NCBI GenBank assembly: GCA_001596155.1
Contig: CP014771.1
Coordinates: 1,674,001-1,738,000 of the forward strand
From: Hymenobacter psoromatis
Lineage (GTDB): Bacteria; Bacteroidota; Bacteroidia; Cytophagales; Hymenobacteraceae
Reading direction: 5' to 3'
Length of the DNA stretch: 64,000 bases
This document shows positions 44,101 through 53,459 of this stretch, in pieces. A program made the translations under genes and the position numbers. Position 1 is the stretch's first letter, and each line of letters starts with the position of its first letter. Under the pieces are notes generated by a model. The model saw only the letters and a list, made by a program, of their open reading frames with translations. It was not told the origin of the DNA and made no database searches.

Positions 44101-44210
44101 TGCAGCCGCGCTACCGGGGCAGCTACACGCTTAATCCGGCTAAAGCCGAGCTGGTGTATTTCCCCACGAAGTTTGGGCGCACGGGCAGCAAGCGGGTGGT
44201 GGTGAAATAG
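38136..44210 (+). CDS. Alpha-2-macroglobulin-like protein with an inserted SusC-type plug module
   Basis: 2024 residues. Signal peptide MYQLVFTLILCWLALPVLA, no lipobox. Macroglobulin-type domains follow (SQPRYRPAHDTLRLKARVL near 258; AYPGQRLRLGFRVTDERGRP near 640). At ~1147-1235 there is a carboxypeptidase-regulatory domain (VRGRVVDRTTEEGLPGVTVL). At ~1240-1334 there is a SusC/RagA-type plug (EVVVTGYGTMRRSDLTGSV, ILIRGVAAI, LLYIVNGVPL, YGARASAGAVLITLKNG) with no barrel. The A2M part resumes at ~1371 (WWRPTLLTDAQG). The thioester motif CNEQ (Cys1575, Gln1578) lies in YAYLCNEQAASRL, then an alpha-helical domain and a C-terminal receptor-like domain. Likely a periplasmic or surface protease trap; the plug's role is unknown. 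Confidence 0.88.
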   Translation: MYQLVFTLILCWLALPVLAQQQLAKARQSSYFTKVFRLTTAQAQRLYERGLRAARPDFFTVPVDSFPTDKPAWPRLPLGYYLVAHTEGLELVYWLRAETSRTLEVIDNQRDLTLVVRDSLGQLLAGARVAVGGQPLAYDPATRTYRRARASRAGIVAVTAGGRTTFHPLAQTYRRAGGNWRAGGRRVLFGRPLGYLTGPVWRTARDLRHASSTTTGLVGLLRSPFSEDVRDERQNRREQRDQRAEQARRRWLSYLLVSQPRYRPAHDTLRLKARVLRRGSGRPSTKPLTLWLSGGGLGKRKRLATLRPVRPGSYEYSLPLTDTLGLRVGTTASLTLEDAHEQTVAEGDFRFEDYELTNNQFTLRMLEKEPRRGQPQAAFMRGSDASELNLLDARVRLAVVPTSGPRRVLGRRLFVPDTLWAHTQALDPVGETRVDLPAGIFPRADFSYEVRAEFWTTDNERHVKTVGLPYQLDPGRLHLTVRSDSVQMSYDSLGVSRPHRAKLDVARANSAPGDSAYFRRSLVRLPLALALNPRAASYLVHDSAGRSTRHDLSTANADLTLGSARTADSLRVAVANPHRLPFWYYVYRGNELRDRGYATDYQLAIKENNETTWHVSLHYVWGGQLRDAEYSVGPVPRQLRIATEQPAVAYPGQRLRLGFRVTDERGRPVPDADLTAYAYTSKFERGGLPELPVTAPPVVGRLARQRFALTPGFSHYATQRQRLAWQQWRHQLGLDSLQFYHFLYPAGGAFYAYQPAPGGLTQVAAFVVDSGRVQAPIAVYVDGQPAYIHDVNQGQPYVAVADSGHHTLSIRTANRLITLRDVYLRAQHKLTLSLDPNQPCAELTVEKRLPTLLPAELLALRRTLVPVVGRGPATLRQGNVLRPVAPSYYAGGLALAGPFQPDSVLLRPLRDEQGEGGRRKFLFEPLYSYQLSPGLVKMTCLDPERLGRLNGAGLPARLPLGDFAYTEAALRPWLYEHEDPAQPAAKGRKIKPNRRAVPYPLRYREAPKLTFPSQTLASQGRLELLLPDSLARPLYTLLTRPDQPKFRRLQPAYPLLHGLPPGRYRVAVLLADSSCLAPSETVLVQANGQTYYHLRAADRQPAGPLSHRINQWLWRASPLVRVPVVAPPRREIRVEQPGGRRANTRQVRGRVVDRTTEEGLPGVTVLVKGTTDGTSTAADGSFALAVPFAAQTLVFSSVGYTTQEQVIDYRNQLEVVLSESTEALSEVVVTGYGTMRRSDLTGSVSSVVAYSLQGRAAGVSISGTPANILIRGVAAITAGEQLLYIVNGVPLTGRFDAIKPGDILDIKVLKGAEAMAIYGARASAGAVLITLKNGVVLGRSPAGNLLDLLPTPDQLPGADPRLALRRRFRDQAWWRPTLLTDAQGRAHTEVVLPDDVTSWDTFVVGSDHHGRLGGSTGRVRAFKSLLATLAVPRFLVAGDRVQVLGKALNYLPDTAQLTTTFQVGGQVVRRQARRVGSSFIDTLSVTAPAAADSVQLAFGLEQASGYADGEQRSLPVLPVGTRERVGTYAVLAEADTTIALPLDPSLGPVTLRMESDALPTLLSEIQHLQQYAYLCNEQAASRLLGLLLEQRIRARQGVAFKGQKVANFLIKRLLDGCHQPEGIWGTWLTSDISPWATAHVVEALLAAERLGYAVPLDRNKLTAYLLHELDESLSAPTPTGHYYGHFAADDDQIRLLKLLHDLGAAAPYGTYLRRVEAAAPRRPALDHYLALSELRQQLGLSYQLDTLRRYRQRTELGGVYYADTLRGGTYYRYLLSDRVGATLLAYKLLRQQGGHGAELARIRTFLLGLRGGGYWGSTYETAQILATIGPDLLVPGTGRAAWVRLSGSPALPAGPITRFPLALTLPAGTGPLTLRKQGGLPVYATAYQTRWNPTPAAVAKPFVVTTTLAGQAGSRVALPPGKPVELVVTVDVKAEARYVLLEVPIPAGCSYGEPAPTNSLETHREYLKHQVGIFLDRLPVGKHTFRVALQPRYRGSYTLNPAKAELVYFPTKFGRTGSKRVVVK

Positions 44211-44315
44211 GGAGCGGAGCTGGCCCCACAACCTGCCGGCGCTTGCCTTGGCAAGACCTTCACCCGGCAGCGCGGATTACCGTACACAGCGACAAAACAC
44301 TTTAGTTATTTTCCC

Positions 44316-44543
44316 ATGAAAATCCTGCTTCCCTTAGCTGCCGCGCTGCTGCTGAACGCGGCCAGCCAACCTGCTTTTGCCCAAAATACGCCTCGTGGTG
44401 AGGCCAGGCAGGCCCGCGCCGACCGCAAGATGGACCGCGCCCACACCATCCGGCACGGCAAAAGCCTGACCAAAGAGCCTAAGCTGGTGCGCCGGGAAGA
44501 CCACCTCGACCACCGCGCCGACAAGCATAAATTTAAGCTATAG
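44316..44543 (+). CDS. Small secreted basic protein
   Basis: 75 residues. Signal peptide MKILLPLAAALLLNAASQPAFA, leaving a ~53-residue mature peptide rich in Arg, Lys, His and Asp (RADRKMDRAHTIRHGKSLTK, HLDHRADKHKFKL), probably unstructured. Function not recognised; charge pattern would suit binding to nucleic acid, metal or envelope polymers, but this is only a guess. It stands alone, convergent with the MarC gene 31 bp away. Confidence 0.7.
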   Translation: MKILLPLAAALLLNAASQPAFAQNTPRGEARQARADRKMDRAHTIRHGKSLTKEPKLVRREDHLDHRADKHKFKL

Positions 44544-44574
44544 CCGCCGGCCGCCGGGGTTTTGGCGCGACGGC

Positions 44575-45189
44575 CTACTCCACGTGAAACAGCGCCTTCA
44601 CGGCGGTCACGAAGAAGCTGACGCCGATGGCCAGCGTCAGGAAACCCATGACGCGGGCCAGCGCGGCCATGCCCGGCCGACCCAGAAAACGGGTGAGCCG
44701 CAGCGACGACACCAAGATGAGAAACGCCGCCGCCGCCACCAACCCAAAGCCTAGCACCGTGAAGAGCTTATCGGCCACGGAGGGCCGGATGAAGCCGATG
44801 CAGAGCGCCATTGAGCCCGGCCCGGAGAGCATAGGCATGGCCAGCGGCGTGAAGCTGATATCGTCTTTCTGCATACTTTCTTCGAGCGCGTCGGGGCCCA
44901 CGCGGTCGCGGTTGGCACCCGGCGTTAGCAGGTCGAAGGCCGAGCGCATTAGCAGGATGCCGCCCGCAATGCGCAGGTGCTGAATGTTGATACCGAAGAA
45001 GTTAAGAATATACTGTCCGCCAAAAAACGCCACCGACAAAATCGCCACCATGTAGAGGCAGGAGCGCAGAGCGATAGCTGTGCGTTCGGCGGTGCTGTCG
45101 CTATCGGTCAGGGTCAAAAACACCGGCATGGCACCGAAGGGATTGACGACTGAGAAGAGCGTGGTGAAGGTGAGAATCAGTACTTCCAT
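44575..45189 (-). CDS. MarC family integral membrane protein
   Basis: 204 residues with six hydrophobic segments. UPF0056/MarC features: FTTLFSVVNPFGAMPVFLTL at the start, FGINIQHLRIAGGILLMRSAFDLL, and FTPLAMPMLSGPGSMALCIG. Function of the family is not settled; despite the name it is not part of multiple-antibiotic resistance in E. coli. Single gene, ending close to the small basic protein gene. Confidence 0.93.
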   Translation of the reverse strand: MEVLILTFTTLFSVVNPFGAMPVFLTLTDSDSTAERTAIALRSCLYMVAILSVAFFGGQYILNFFGINIQHLRIAGGILLMRSAFDLLTPGANRDRVGPDALEESMQKDDISFTPLAMPMLSGPGSMALCIGFIRPSVADKLFTVLGFGLVAAAAFLILVSSLRLTRFLGRPGMAALARVMGFLTLAIGVSFFVTAVKALFHVE

Positions 45190-45307
45190 GCCGTAAAGGT
45201 ATTGGCCGGGTAATTGAAGGCGGGTAGAGCACCGGTGAAGTTACCCATAACTTCATCGTTCGCTTACCATCTTTACCGTTCTATCTGCCCACCGCTACTC
45301 TCACCGC

Positions 45308-46405
45308 GTGCCCACTTTTTACTACGTACTGCACGGCTTGGGGCTGCTGCTGGGCGGCGCCGGCATCCTGGCCACGCTGCTACCCCTGCTTCGCCAAACC
45401 GCCTGGTGGATTCGCATTTGCGACTTTCCGCGCCTTCAGATAGTAGCCGGACTGTTGCTGAGCTTGCTGCTGCTGGCCCTGCCGGGCCAGCAGCTCTGGC
45501 TGGCCCATTCGTGGGGGCTGTTAGCCGTGCTGGGGGCAACGGTGGCGTACCAGGCCAGCCGCATCTGGCCCTACACGCCCTGGCACCGCAAGCAGGTACA
45601 GGACAGCCAGCGCCGCCCCGACGACCCCAACCACCTCAGCTTGCTGGTCACTAATGTGCTGATGTACAACCGCGACGCCTCGCGCTGCCTGGGCGTCATC
45701 CGCGAGAAGCAGCCCGATATCGTGCTGGCCGTCGAAACCGACGACTGGTGGCTGAGCCAGCTGCAAACGCTCACCCGCGACTACCCCCACACCTGCCACG
45801 CACCGCTGCCCAACACCTACGGCATGTTGGTTTTTTCGCGCCTACCCCTCTTAGCCAAGGAGATACAGTTTATCCTTGACCCCGGCATTCCGTCATTTCA
45901 CGGGCGGGTGCGGCTGCCCAGCGGCGTCGAGGCTAACCTGCACTTCGTGCACCCCAAACCGCCGGCACCCGGCGAGTCCAAGACCAGCACCCGGCGCGAT
46001 GCCGAGCTGCTGCTGGTGGGCCGCGCTATTCAGACGCACGACGGACCGACCATCGTGGCCGGCGACCTCAACGACGTGGCTTGGTCGCACACCTCCGAGC
46101 TGTTTCGGCGGCTGGCGCGGCTGCTCGACCCGCGCGTGGGCCGGGGCCTGCTGCCTACTTTCCACGCCGACTACCAGCTGCTGCGCTGGCCCCTCGACCA
46201 CGTGTTTCACTCGGCGCATTTCCGCTTGCAGCACATCGAGCGGCTGCCCTACATCGGGTCCGACCACTTTCCCATCTTCATTCGCCTCAGCTACGAGCCC
46301 CAGGGCTGGCAGGCGCAGGAAGCCCAGCTAGAAGCCCCCGACGCCGAAGACCGCCTCGAAGCCCGCGCCAAAATCCACGACGCGGCGGTGGAAGAGCCAG
46401 CCTGA
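45308..46405 (+). CDS. Endonuclease/exonuclease/phosphatase family membrane protein
   Basis: 365 residues from GTG 45308; no ATG is available before the first membrane helix. About three transmembrane segments (FYYVLHGLGLLLGGAGILATL, LQIVAGLLLSLLLLALPG) are followed by an EEP domain. That domain shows LLVTNVLMYNRDAS, PDIVLAVETDDWW (metal-binding Glu), FSRLPLL, VAGDLNDVAWS and GSDHFPIFIRL (catalytic His). Likely a phosphodiesterase or phosphatase facing the periplasm. The C-terminal ~35 residues are acidic and helical. Confidence 0.88.
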   Translation: MPTFYYVLHGLGLLLGGAGILATLLPLLRQTAWWIRICDFPRLQIVAGLLLSLLLLALPGQQLWLAHSWGLLAVLGATVAYQASRIWPYTPWHRKQVQDSQRRPDDPNHLSLLVTNVLMYNRDASRCLGVIREKQPDIVLAVETDDWWLSQLQTLTRDYPHTCHAPLPNTYGMLVFSRLPLLAKEIQFILDPGIPSFHGRVRLPSGVEANLHFVHPKPPAPGESKTSTRRDAELLLVGRAIQTHDGPTIVAGDLNDVAWSHTSELFRRLARLLDPRVGRGLLPTFHADYQLLRWPLDHVFHSAHFRLQHIERLPYIGSDHFPIFIRLSYEPQGWQAQEAQLEAPDAEDRLEARAKIHDAAVEEPA

Positions 46406-46416
46406 GCGGGCTACTT

Positions 46417-46536
46417 AGAACGGTTTCCAAATCCATGTCTAGATTGGCTGGGGCGGCTGTCCGCTCTTCGTTCGCGCCGCTCGTTCTGGCGATGAGCGGA
46501 CAGCCGGCCCCTTACACCGACTTGGGAACCGCTCTA
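46417..46536 (+). repeat. Inverted repeat after the EEP gene
   Basis: Inner arms GGCTGTCCGCTC and complement GAGCGGACAGCC, outer arms AGAACGGTTTCC / GGGAACCGCTCT, with a middle CGCGCCGCTCGTTCTGGCGA. A REP-type layout, distinct in sequence from the others. Confidence 0.7.
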
Positions 46537-46563
46537 ATCACTGCGTAACGTCAGTTAACCGCA

Positions 46564-46605
46564 ATGGCCCGGCTCCCAACCGATTTGGAGGAGGAGCCGG
46601 GCCAC
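46564..46605. terminator. Bidirectional terminator-like hairpin
   Basis: TGGCCCGGCTCC pairs with GGAGCCGGGCCA over a loop of about 16 nt. It lies between the convergent EEP and LEA-like genes, 25 bp from the latter's stop. Confidence 0.7.
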
Positions 46606-46629
46606 TTATCCTATTGGCAGTCAGGATTT

Positions 46630-47307
46630 TTACAAAGCCTGCGGAGCTGGCTTAGCAACCTTGCCGCCCGAATCGGCCTCTACGCTGGCCGGCCCCGCCT
46701 TGGCCCGACTAGCCAGGGGTAGGGGGCCGCGCCGGATGAGCGTGCTGAGGCGGCCACGGGCGTTGCGCACGATTGGGTGCAGGCGCAGCGTCACGCGCTG
46801 GCGGCGCAGGTCACCAAAGCCCAGGGCAAAATTGCGTAGCGCGGGCAGCGCGTCGGTGCCGAGCAGCTTATAGGTATTCAGCTCAAAGCTGAACGGCACG
46901 CGCACCGAGTCGCGGGGCGGCAGCTCCAGGACCAATGGCATTCGGCCCGCGCCCAGCTCCTTGTTATCTACCAGCACCGTGTAGTCGAGGCCGGTGATAA
47001 CGATAGGTTCCAGGTTGGGGTTATAAACATTGAGCCGCAAGCGCATTTTCAGCGGCAGATTCTTATTAACATATCCGTCAATGAGCTGATTGCGACGGGG
47101 CAGGTCCACGTCGGCGGGGGTGCGCAGGGGTAGTACATCGAGGGTCCCCAGGCTGGCCTGCTCCACGGCCCGCACGTTCAGGCGGGGCTCCACGGCAGGA
47201 ATGCCTTCCTGGCGCGTCTCGCGCAGCGTGCAGCCGGAGGCCAGCAGCAGGCCCGACACGGGCAGCAGCAGTGCAACGCGACGAATGAATAGCCTAAAAA
47301 TACTCAT
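46630..47307 (-). CDS. LEA type 2 (WHy-like) lipoprotein
   Basis: 225 residues from ATG 47307, where the lipoprotein signal begins (MSIFRLFIRRVALLLPVSGLLLASGC). The frame runs from 47346, but those 13 residues are not signal-like. The middle has the LEA14/WHy pattern: LRLNVYNPNLEPIVITGLDY, VLVDNKELGAG and PRDSVRVPFSFEL. Such domains are linked to desiccation tolerance and envelope stability. The C-terminal tail is low-complexity (Ala/Lys/Gly/Pro). It is preceded by a long A/T-rich region. Confidence 0.85.
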   Translation of the reverse strand: MSIFRLFIRRVALLLPVSGLLLASGCTLRETRQEGIPAVEPRLNVRAVEQASLGTLDVLPLRTPADVDLPRRNQLIDGYVNKNLPLKMRLRLNVYNPNLEPIVITGLDYTVLVDNKELGAGRMPLVLELPPRDSVRVPFSFELNTYKLLGTDALPALRNFALGFGDLRRQRVTLRLHPIVRNARGRLSTLIRRGPLPLASRAKAGPASVEADSGGKVAKPAPQAL

Positions 47308-47902
47308 GGCCTGACCTACGGGATGGCTTAGCTGATTGGTTGGCAAAACAAGGGAATAAAAATCATGCCGGGGAGCACTTTTCGCCAGACCAGGACTGGT
47401 GCGGGTCGCAGGCTGCTTTGCACCAGGTAAATCCAGTGGCAGGCAGCACGGCCGCTTTTTAACGGTAGTGGGTCAACCAATTTATTTGTAGGGTAGCAGA
47501 ATTGTTAGCCAGTTGAAAATTATTTTTGGCAGAACAGAATTATACCATCACGCCTTGGTGATTATTGGGCAAGTTACATATTAACCGCCTTTCAATCGAC
47601 CTCATACATAAAAAATATGCAAGTTGATAATAGAAGCGTTTTTTGTTAAAGTTCTTTATTTTAAATTTTTATCGATTTTATAGTCGAAAAATTATTGTCA
47701 TTTTTTTTGCATAATCCTAAATGTTCATCAAACATACTTCTTAGATTAATATTATTTTTTGTGTAGTCAGCAAACATTAGCTGGCACCTTAGCGGTATTT
47801 ATCCTTTATTTTATTGTATAAAGCTACGCAACAGAATGGTCCCTACCCCTCTTAGGGGACTGAAGACTAGCCGGAGCCTTCGCTACCCTGCCGCAGACAC
47901 GC
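47308..47902. other. Non-coding A/T-rich island between LEA lipoprotein and dnaK
   Basis: About 600 bp without a gene. From about 47470 to 47830 the sequence is strongly A/T-rich (judged by eye near 30% GC) in a genome of about twice that. Short inverted A/T repeats occur (for example AATTTTTATCGA/TCGAAAAATT) but no ORF, no DnaA-box cluster and no clear insertion-sequence ends. It may hold the lipoprotein promoter and be the remains of foreign DNA. Confidence 0.6.
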
Positions 47903-47936
47903 AAAAAGGCCGGAAGCTTTCGCTCCCGGCCCTTCA
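47903..47936 (-). terminator. dnaK terminator
   Basis: On the minus strand GGGCCGGGAGC-GAAA-GCTTCCGGCC is followed by TTTTTGC, 22 bp after the dnaK stop. A classic intrinsic terminator. Confidence 0.85.
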
Positions 47937-47957
47937 CACTAGCTGCCAATTGGTGGC

Positions 47958-49895
<1,938 letters not shown>

Positions 49896-50238
49896 AATGC
49901 TGGTGGGTGCTAAGGTTGAAAAGAGGAGTGATGTCTTAGGTGGCAATAACGGCTATGCGGCCGCTATTTCCCTTATTACAAGGCCCGTACCAGCCCCTTT
50001 TTCCTGCCAGAATGGCCGGGCAAACGGCCTAAGGCTGCCAGCGCGGCCGGCTTGGGGCGCGGGGCCGGGGGTAGGGCTGCCGTCTTAGCAGCCTTGCCAC
50101 TCATTGGCCCAGCGGAAGCAGAACGACAATAAGCTGGCTGATAACATTTTCCTAAAAAGTTGAGTTTAGGTCTCATCAAGCTGCCTAATCTATTTTTGAC
50201 AATCAGCTCTCTAATTCAATCATTATATAATAATTTTG
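49896..50238. other. Divergent intergenic region dnaK / CHRD gene
   Basis: 343 bp with no gene. It holds one GGGGGTAGGG copy (near 50070) and an inverted repeat AAGGCTGC/GCAGCCTT around 50030-50093. An A/T-rich stretch before 50239 probably carries the CHRD promoter. No heat-shock element (CIRCE) was recognised near dnaK. Confidence 0.5.
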
Positions 50239-50760
50239 ATGAAAATCTCTTTCCTTACCGCCACCGCGCTGGCCGCGCTAACCCTGGCTGCGGCCTGCAA
50301 AAAGAAGGACGACAATCCTGCTCCTGCTACCCAACAGCTTTCGGGCACGCTGAGTGGGGCGAACTCCATTAAGCCGACGAGCGCCTCAACGGCCACTGGC
50401 ACCGTAACCGGCACCTACGACCCGAACACGCAGATGCTCAACTACACGCTGACCTTTTCGGGCCTTACCGGGCCGCCGAAGGCTGCCCACTTTCATTACG
50501 GTGACCCGCAGCACACTGGGGATATATTTATTCCCCTTAGTAATCTGCCGACTGGTACTAGCGGCACCATTACGGGGAGTACTATGCTGACTACGGTGCC
50601 AGCGGTACCGGCCGTGCCGGCAACCGCAACCACCCCGGCCGTTCTGGCTAAGCCAATGGCCGTGCAGTCCGATTCTTTTAAGTTAGGCCACGTGTACGCC
50701 AACATTCACACGGCCATGTACCCTGCGGGTGAGATTCGCGCCAACGTCGTCGTTAAGTAA
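50239..50760 (+). CDS. CHRD domain lipoprotein
   Basis: 173 residues from ATG 50239. Lipoprotein signal MKISFLTATALAALTLAAAC, then a Lys/Asp linker and one CHRD domain (LSGTLSGANSIKPTSASTAT, LNYTLTFSGLTGPPKAAHFH, ANIHTAMYPAGEIRANVVVK). CHRD domains bind partners in animal chordin; in bacteria their role is unknown. A Val/Pro/Ala-rich low-complexity insert (VPAVPAVPATATTPAV) interrupts the domain near residue 120. A hairpin terminator follows. Confidence 0.88.
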   Translation: MKISFLTATALAALTLAAACKKKDDNPAPATQQLSGTLSGANSIKPTSASTATGTVTGTYDPNTQMLNYTLTFSGLTGPPKAAHFHYGDPQHTGDIFIPLSNLPTGTSGTITGSTMLTTVPAVPAVPATATTPAVLAKPMAVQSDSFKLGHVYANIHTAMYPAGEIRANVVVK

Positions 50761-50779
50761 GCTACTGCGTAGTTTTTGC

Positions 50780-50810
50780 CGAGCCGGCCGCTGTCTTAGC
50801 GGCCGGCTCA
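50780..50810 (+). terminator. Terminator hairpin after the CHRD gene
   Basis: GAGCCGGCCGCT / AGCGGCCGGCTC, 5- to 7-nt loop, followed by ATTGCATTTG. Confidence 0.75.
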
Positions 50811-50841
50811 TTGCATTTGGGGCGGGCGCGTAGCAACTTTG
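50811..50841 (+). promoter_or_regulatory. Candidate promoter of the M1 aminopeptidase gene
   Basis: TTG at 50811, 20-bp spacer, then CAACTTTG at 50834-50841, one base off TAnnTTTG. The ATG is at 50905. Confidence 0.4.
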
Positions 50842-50904
50842 CGCGGCGGGCCGGGTCTATGTGCCCTACCCCCCTCCTACCCCTTCGCCCTTTAGTTTTT
50901 TTGA

Positions 50905-53391
50905 ATGAAGCTTCTCTCTGCCGCGCTGCTGCCGGGTTGCCTGCTGCTGGCCCTGGCGGCCCAGGCCCAGGCCCCCACTACCCCCACCGCCGCGCCCAAC
51001 GCGCCCTACCAGCCCTCGGCCACCAAGACCAACGACCTGGTGCATACCCGGTTGGCCGTGCGCTTCGACTACGCCAAGCGCTATCTCTACGGGCAGGAAT
51101 GGGTGACGCTGAAGCCCCACGCCTACGCCACTGACACGCTGCGGCTCGACGCCCAAGGCATGGATATCAAGAGCGTGGCCATCATGAGCGGCGGGGCGCA
51201 GCAGCCGCTGAAATTCGACTACGCCGACAAGAATAACCTGCGCATTACCCTGGACCGCCTCTACAAGCCGGGCGAGGAATACATGGTGTACATTGAGTAC
51301 ACGGCCAAGCCCGATGAGCTGCAAGTGAAAGGCTCCCAGGCTATTACTGATGCCAAGGGGCTGTATTTTATTAACCCCGACAGCGCGGTGGCCAGCAAGC
51401 CGGTCCAAATCTGGACGCAGGGCGAGACGCAAAGCTCGTCGGCCTGGTTTCCGACCATCGACCGGCCTAACCAGAAGACGACCGAGGAAATTGCCATGAC
51501 CGTGCCGGCCAAATACGTGACGCTCAGCAACGGCCGGCTCGTGAGCCAAAAGCCCGCCGGCCCCGGCCTGCGCACCGACACCTGGAAAATGGACCTGCCC
51601 CACGCGCCCTACCTGTTTATGATGGCCGTGGGCGACTTCAAAATCTACAAGGACACCTGGCGCGGCAAGGAGGTCAATTATTACCTGGAGCCCAAGTACG
51701 CGCCCTTCGCCAAGCAGATTTTTGGCAACACGCCCGACATGCTGGAGTTTTTCAGCAGCCGGCTGGGCGTCGAGTTTCCGTGGAATAAATACAGCCAGAT
51801 TGTGGCCCGCGACTACGTGAGCGGCGCGATGGAAAACACGACCGCCACGCTGCACGGCGAGCAGGTGCAGCTCGACGACCGCGAGCTGCTGGACCGCGAG
51901 TACGAGGCCGAGTCGGTAATCGCGCACGAGCTGTTTCACCAGTGGTTCGGCGACTACGTGACGGCCGAGTCGTGGTCCAACATCACGGTCAACGAGTCGA
52001 TGGCCGACTTTTCGGAGTCGCTCTACGCCGAGCATAAGTATGGCCAGGACCAGGCCGATGCCCATAACTACCGCTACCGGCAGGCCTATTTGGCCAGCCC
52101 GCGCGACGCGACCAAGGACCTGGTGCGCTTCCACTACAACAACAAGGAAGACGTGTTTGACCTGGTGAGCTACCAGAAGGGCGGGGCCATCGTGCAGATG
52201 CTGCGCACCTATCTGGGCGACGACGTGTTCTTTGCCGGCCTGCAGAAGTATTTGACTGATAATAAGTTCGGCAACGGCGAGGCCCAGCAGATGCGCCTGG
52301 CGATGGAAGCCGTGTCGGGCCAGGATTTGAACTGGTTTTACAACCAGTGGTACTACGGCAGCGGCCAGCCGGTGGTGAGCATCGACTATAATTGGGATGC
52401 GGGCAGCAAAACGCAGAGCGTCACCATCAAGCAGACGCAGGGCGAGAAGGTGTTCCGGCTGCCGCTGGCCATCGACTACTACGTGGGGGGTAGGGCCCAG
52501 CGCCAGCGCGTGACGATGACCGAGGCCACCCAGACCTTCACTATGCCGCTGGCTGCCCGGCCCGAGCTGGTGAACGTGGACGCCGAGAAATTCACCCTCT
52601 GGCAAAAAACCGACAACAAGCCCCTGGCCGAGTACCTCTATCAGTATAGCCACGCTCCGCTGTACGTGGACCGCCGCGAGGCCCTCGACGCCGCCCTGGC
52701 CCAGCAAACCAGCAGCTCCGCCGCCCGCGCCGTGGTGCTGGCCGCCCTCAAGGATAAGTTTTACGGCCTGCGCATTGCAGCCATTCAGGGCCTGAAGCTG
52801 GATAACAAGACCGTGGCCAAAGCCGCCGCCCCTACCCTGCGCCAGCTCGCCGCCACCGAGGCCGACACCCACGTGCGCGCCGCCGCGCTGCTGGCCCTTG
52901 GCGAGCTCAAAGACAAGAAGGACGCCAAAACCCTGGCCGCCGCACTCAGCAGCCAGTCCTACGGCATCCAGGGCGCGGGCTTGCGGGCTTTGGGCGAAAT
53001 TGATGCCCCGATGGCCCTGGCCCGCGCCAAAACCCTGGAATCGGAGCCGCACCTGGCCTCGGCCGTAACGGGCGTGTACGCCGCGCACGGCGGCCCCGCG
53101 CAGTGGACCTACATGCGCACCACGTATGATGCCGCCACTGGCCGCAGCCGCTACGGCCTCATTGCGCCGATGGTGCAGATGCTGGGCCGCCTCGACGACC
53201 CCACGGCCTTCGGCGAAGACGTGGACCGCCTTCAAAAAATCGCCCTCACGCCGCAGCTGCGCGCCTACGGCTTCGACAAGCGCATGGTGGAGGCCCTGCA
53301 AAAAGGCGCGGCGGCCCAGTCGGGCGCGCACGCGGCCCAAAACCAGGCCACGGCCGCCGCGGCCGTGCAAGCCATTCAGGCCGCGAAGTAG
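50905..53391 (+). CDS. M1 family metallopeptidase (aminopeptidase N-like)
   Basis: 828 residues with a signal peptide (KLLSAALLPGCLLLALAAQAQ). The M1 catalytic part has the exopeptidase motif GAMEN and the zinc site HELFH (His341, Glu342, His345) with Glu364 after 18 residues. A beta-rich domain and C-terminal helical HEAT-like repeats follow (~600-828, AAALLALGELKDKKDAKTLA). It removes N-terminal amino acids from peptides in the periplasm. A perfect 24-bp hairpin follows. The long antisense frame over this gene is a shadow of its GC-rich codons. Confidence 0.95.
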   Translation: MKLLSAALLPGCLLLALAAQAQAPTTPTAAPNAPYQPSATKTNDLVHTRLAVRFDYAKRYLYGQEWVTLKPHAYATDTLRLDAQGMDIKSVAIMSGGAQQPLKFDYADKNNLRITLDRLYKPGEEYMVYIEYTAKPDELQVKGSQAITDAKGLYFINPDSAVASKPVQIWTQGETQSSSAWFPTIDRPNQKTTEEIAMTVPAKYVTLSNGRLVSQKPAGPGLRTDTWKMDLPHAPYLFMMAVGDFKIYKDTWRGKEVNYYLEPKYAPFAKQIFGNTPDMLEFFSSRLGVEFPWNKYSQIVARDYVSGAMENTTATLHGEQVQLDDRELLDREYEAESVIAHELFHQWFGDYVTAESWSNITVNESMADFSESLYAEHKYGQDQADAHNYRYRQAYLASPRDATKDLVRFHYNNKEDVFDLVSYQKGGAIVQMLRTYLGDDVFFAGLQKYLTDNKFGNGEAQQMRLAMEAVSGQDLNWFYNQWYYGSGQPVVSIDYNWDAGSKTQSVTIKQTQGEKVFRLPLAIDYYVGGRAQRQRVTMTEATQTFTMPLAARPELVNVDAEKFTLWQKTDNKPLAEYLYQYSHAPLYVDRREALDAALAQQTSSSAARAVVLAALKDKFYGLRIAAIQGLKLDNKTVAKAAAPTLRQLAATEADTHVRAAALLALGELKDKKDAKTLAAALSSQSYGIQGAGLRALGEIDAPMALARAKTLESEPHLASAVTGVYAAHGGPAQWTYMRTTYDAATGRSRYGLIAPMVQMLGRLDDPTAFGEDVDRLQKIALTPQLRAYGFDKRMVEALQKGAAAQSGAHAAQNQATAAAAVQAIQAAK

Positions 53392-53398
53392 CACTTCG

Positions 53399-53459
53399 CG
53401 CAAAAGGGAGGGGGTAGGGAAATGCCAGCGCGGCGTTTCCCTACCCCCTCCCTTTTGCG
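53399..53459 (+). terminator. Perfect 24-bp hairpin after the M1 gene
   Basis: CGCAAAAGGGAGGGGGTAGG... (53399-53422) pairs with 53436-53459, 24 of 24 by eye, loop of 13 nt. It contains the GGGGGTAGGG motif on one side and its complement on the other. Confidence 0.85.

Noticed and set aside
47308..47957. Replication origin near dnaK in the A/T-rich island
   Set aside because: No cluster of DnaA boxes and no dnaA/dnaN genes nearby; the A/T content alone is not enough.
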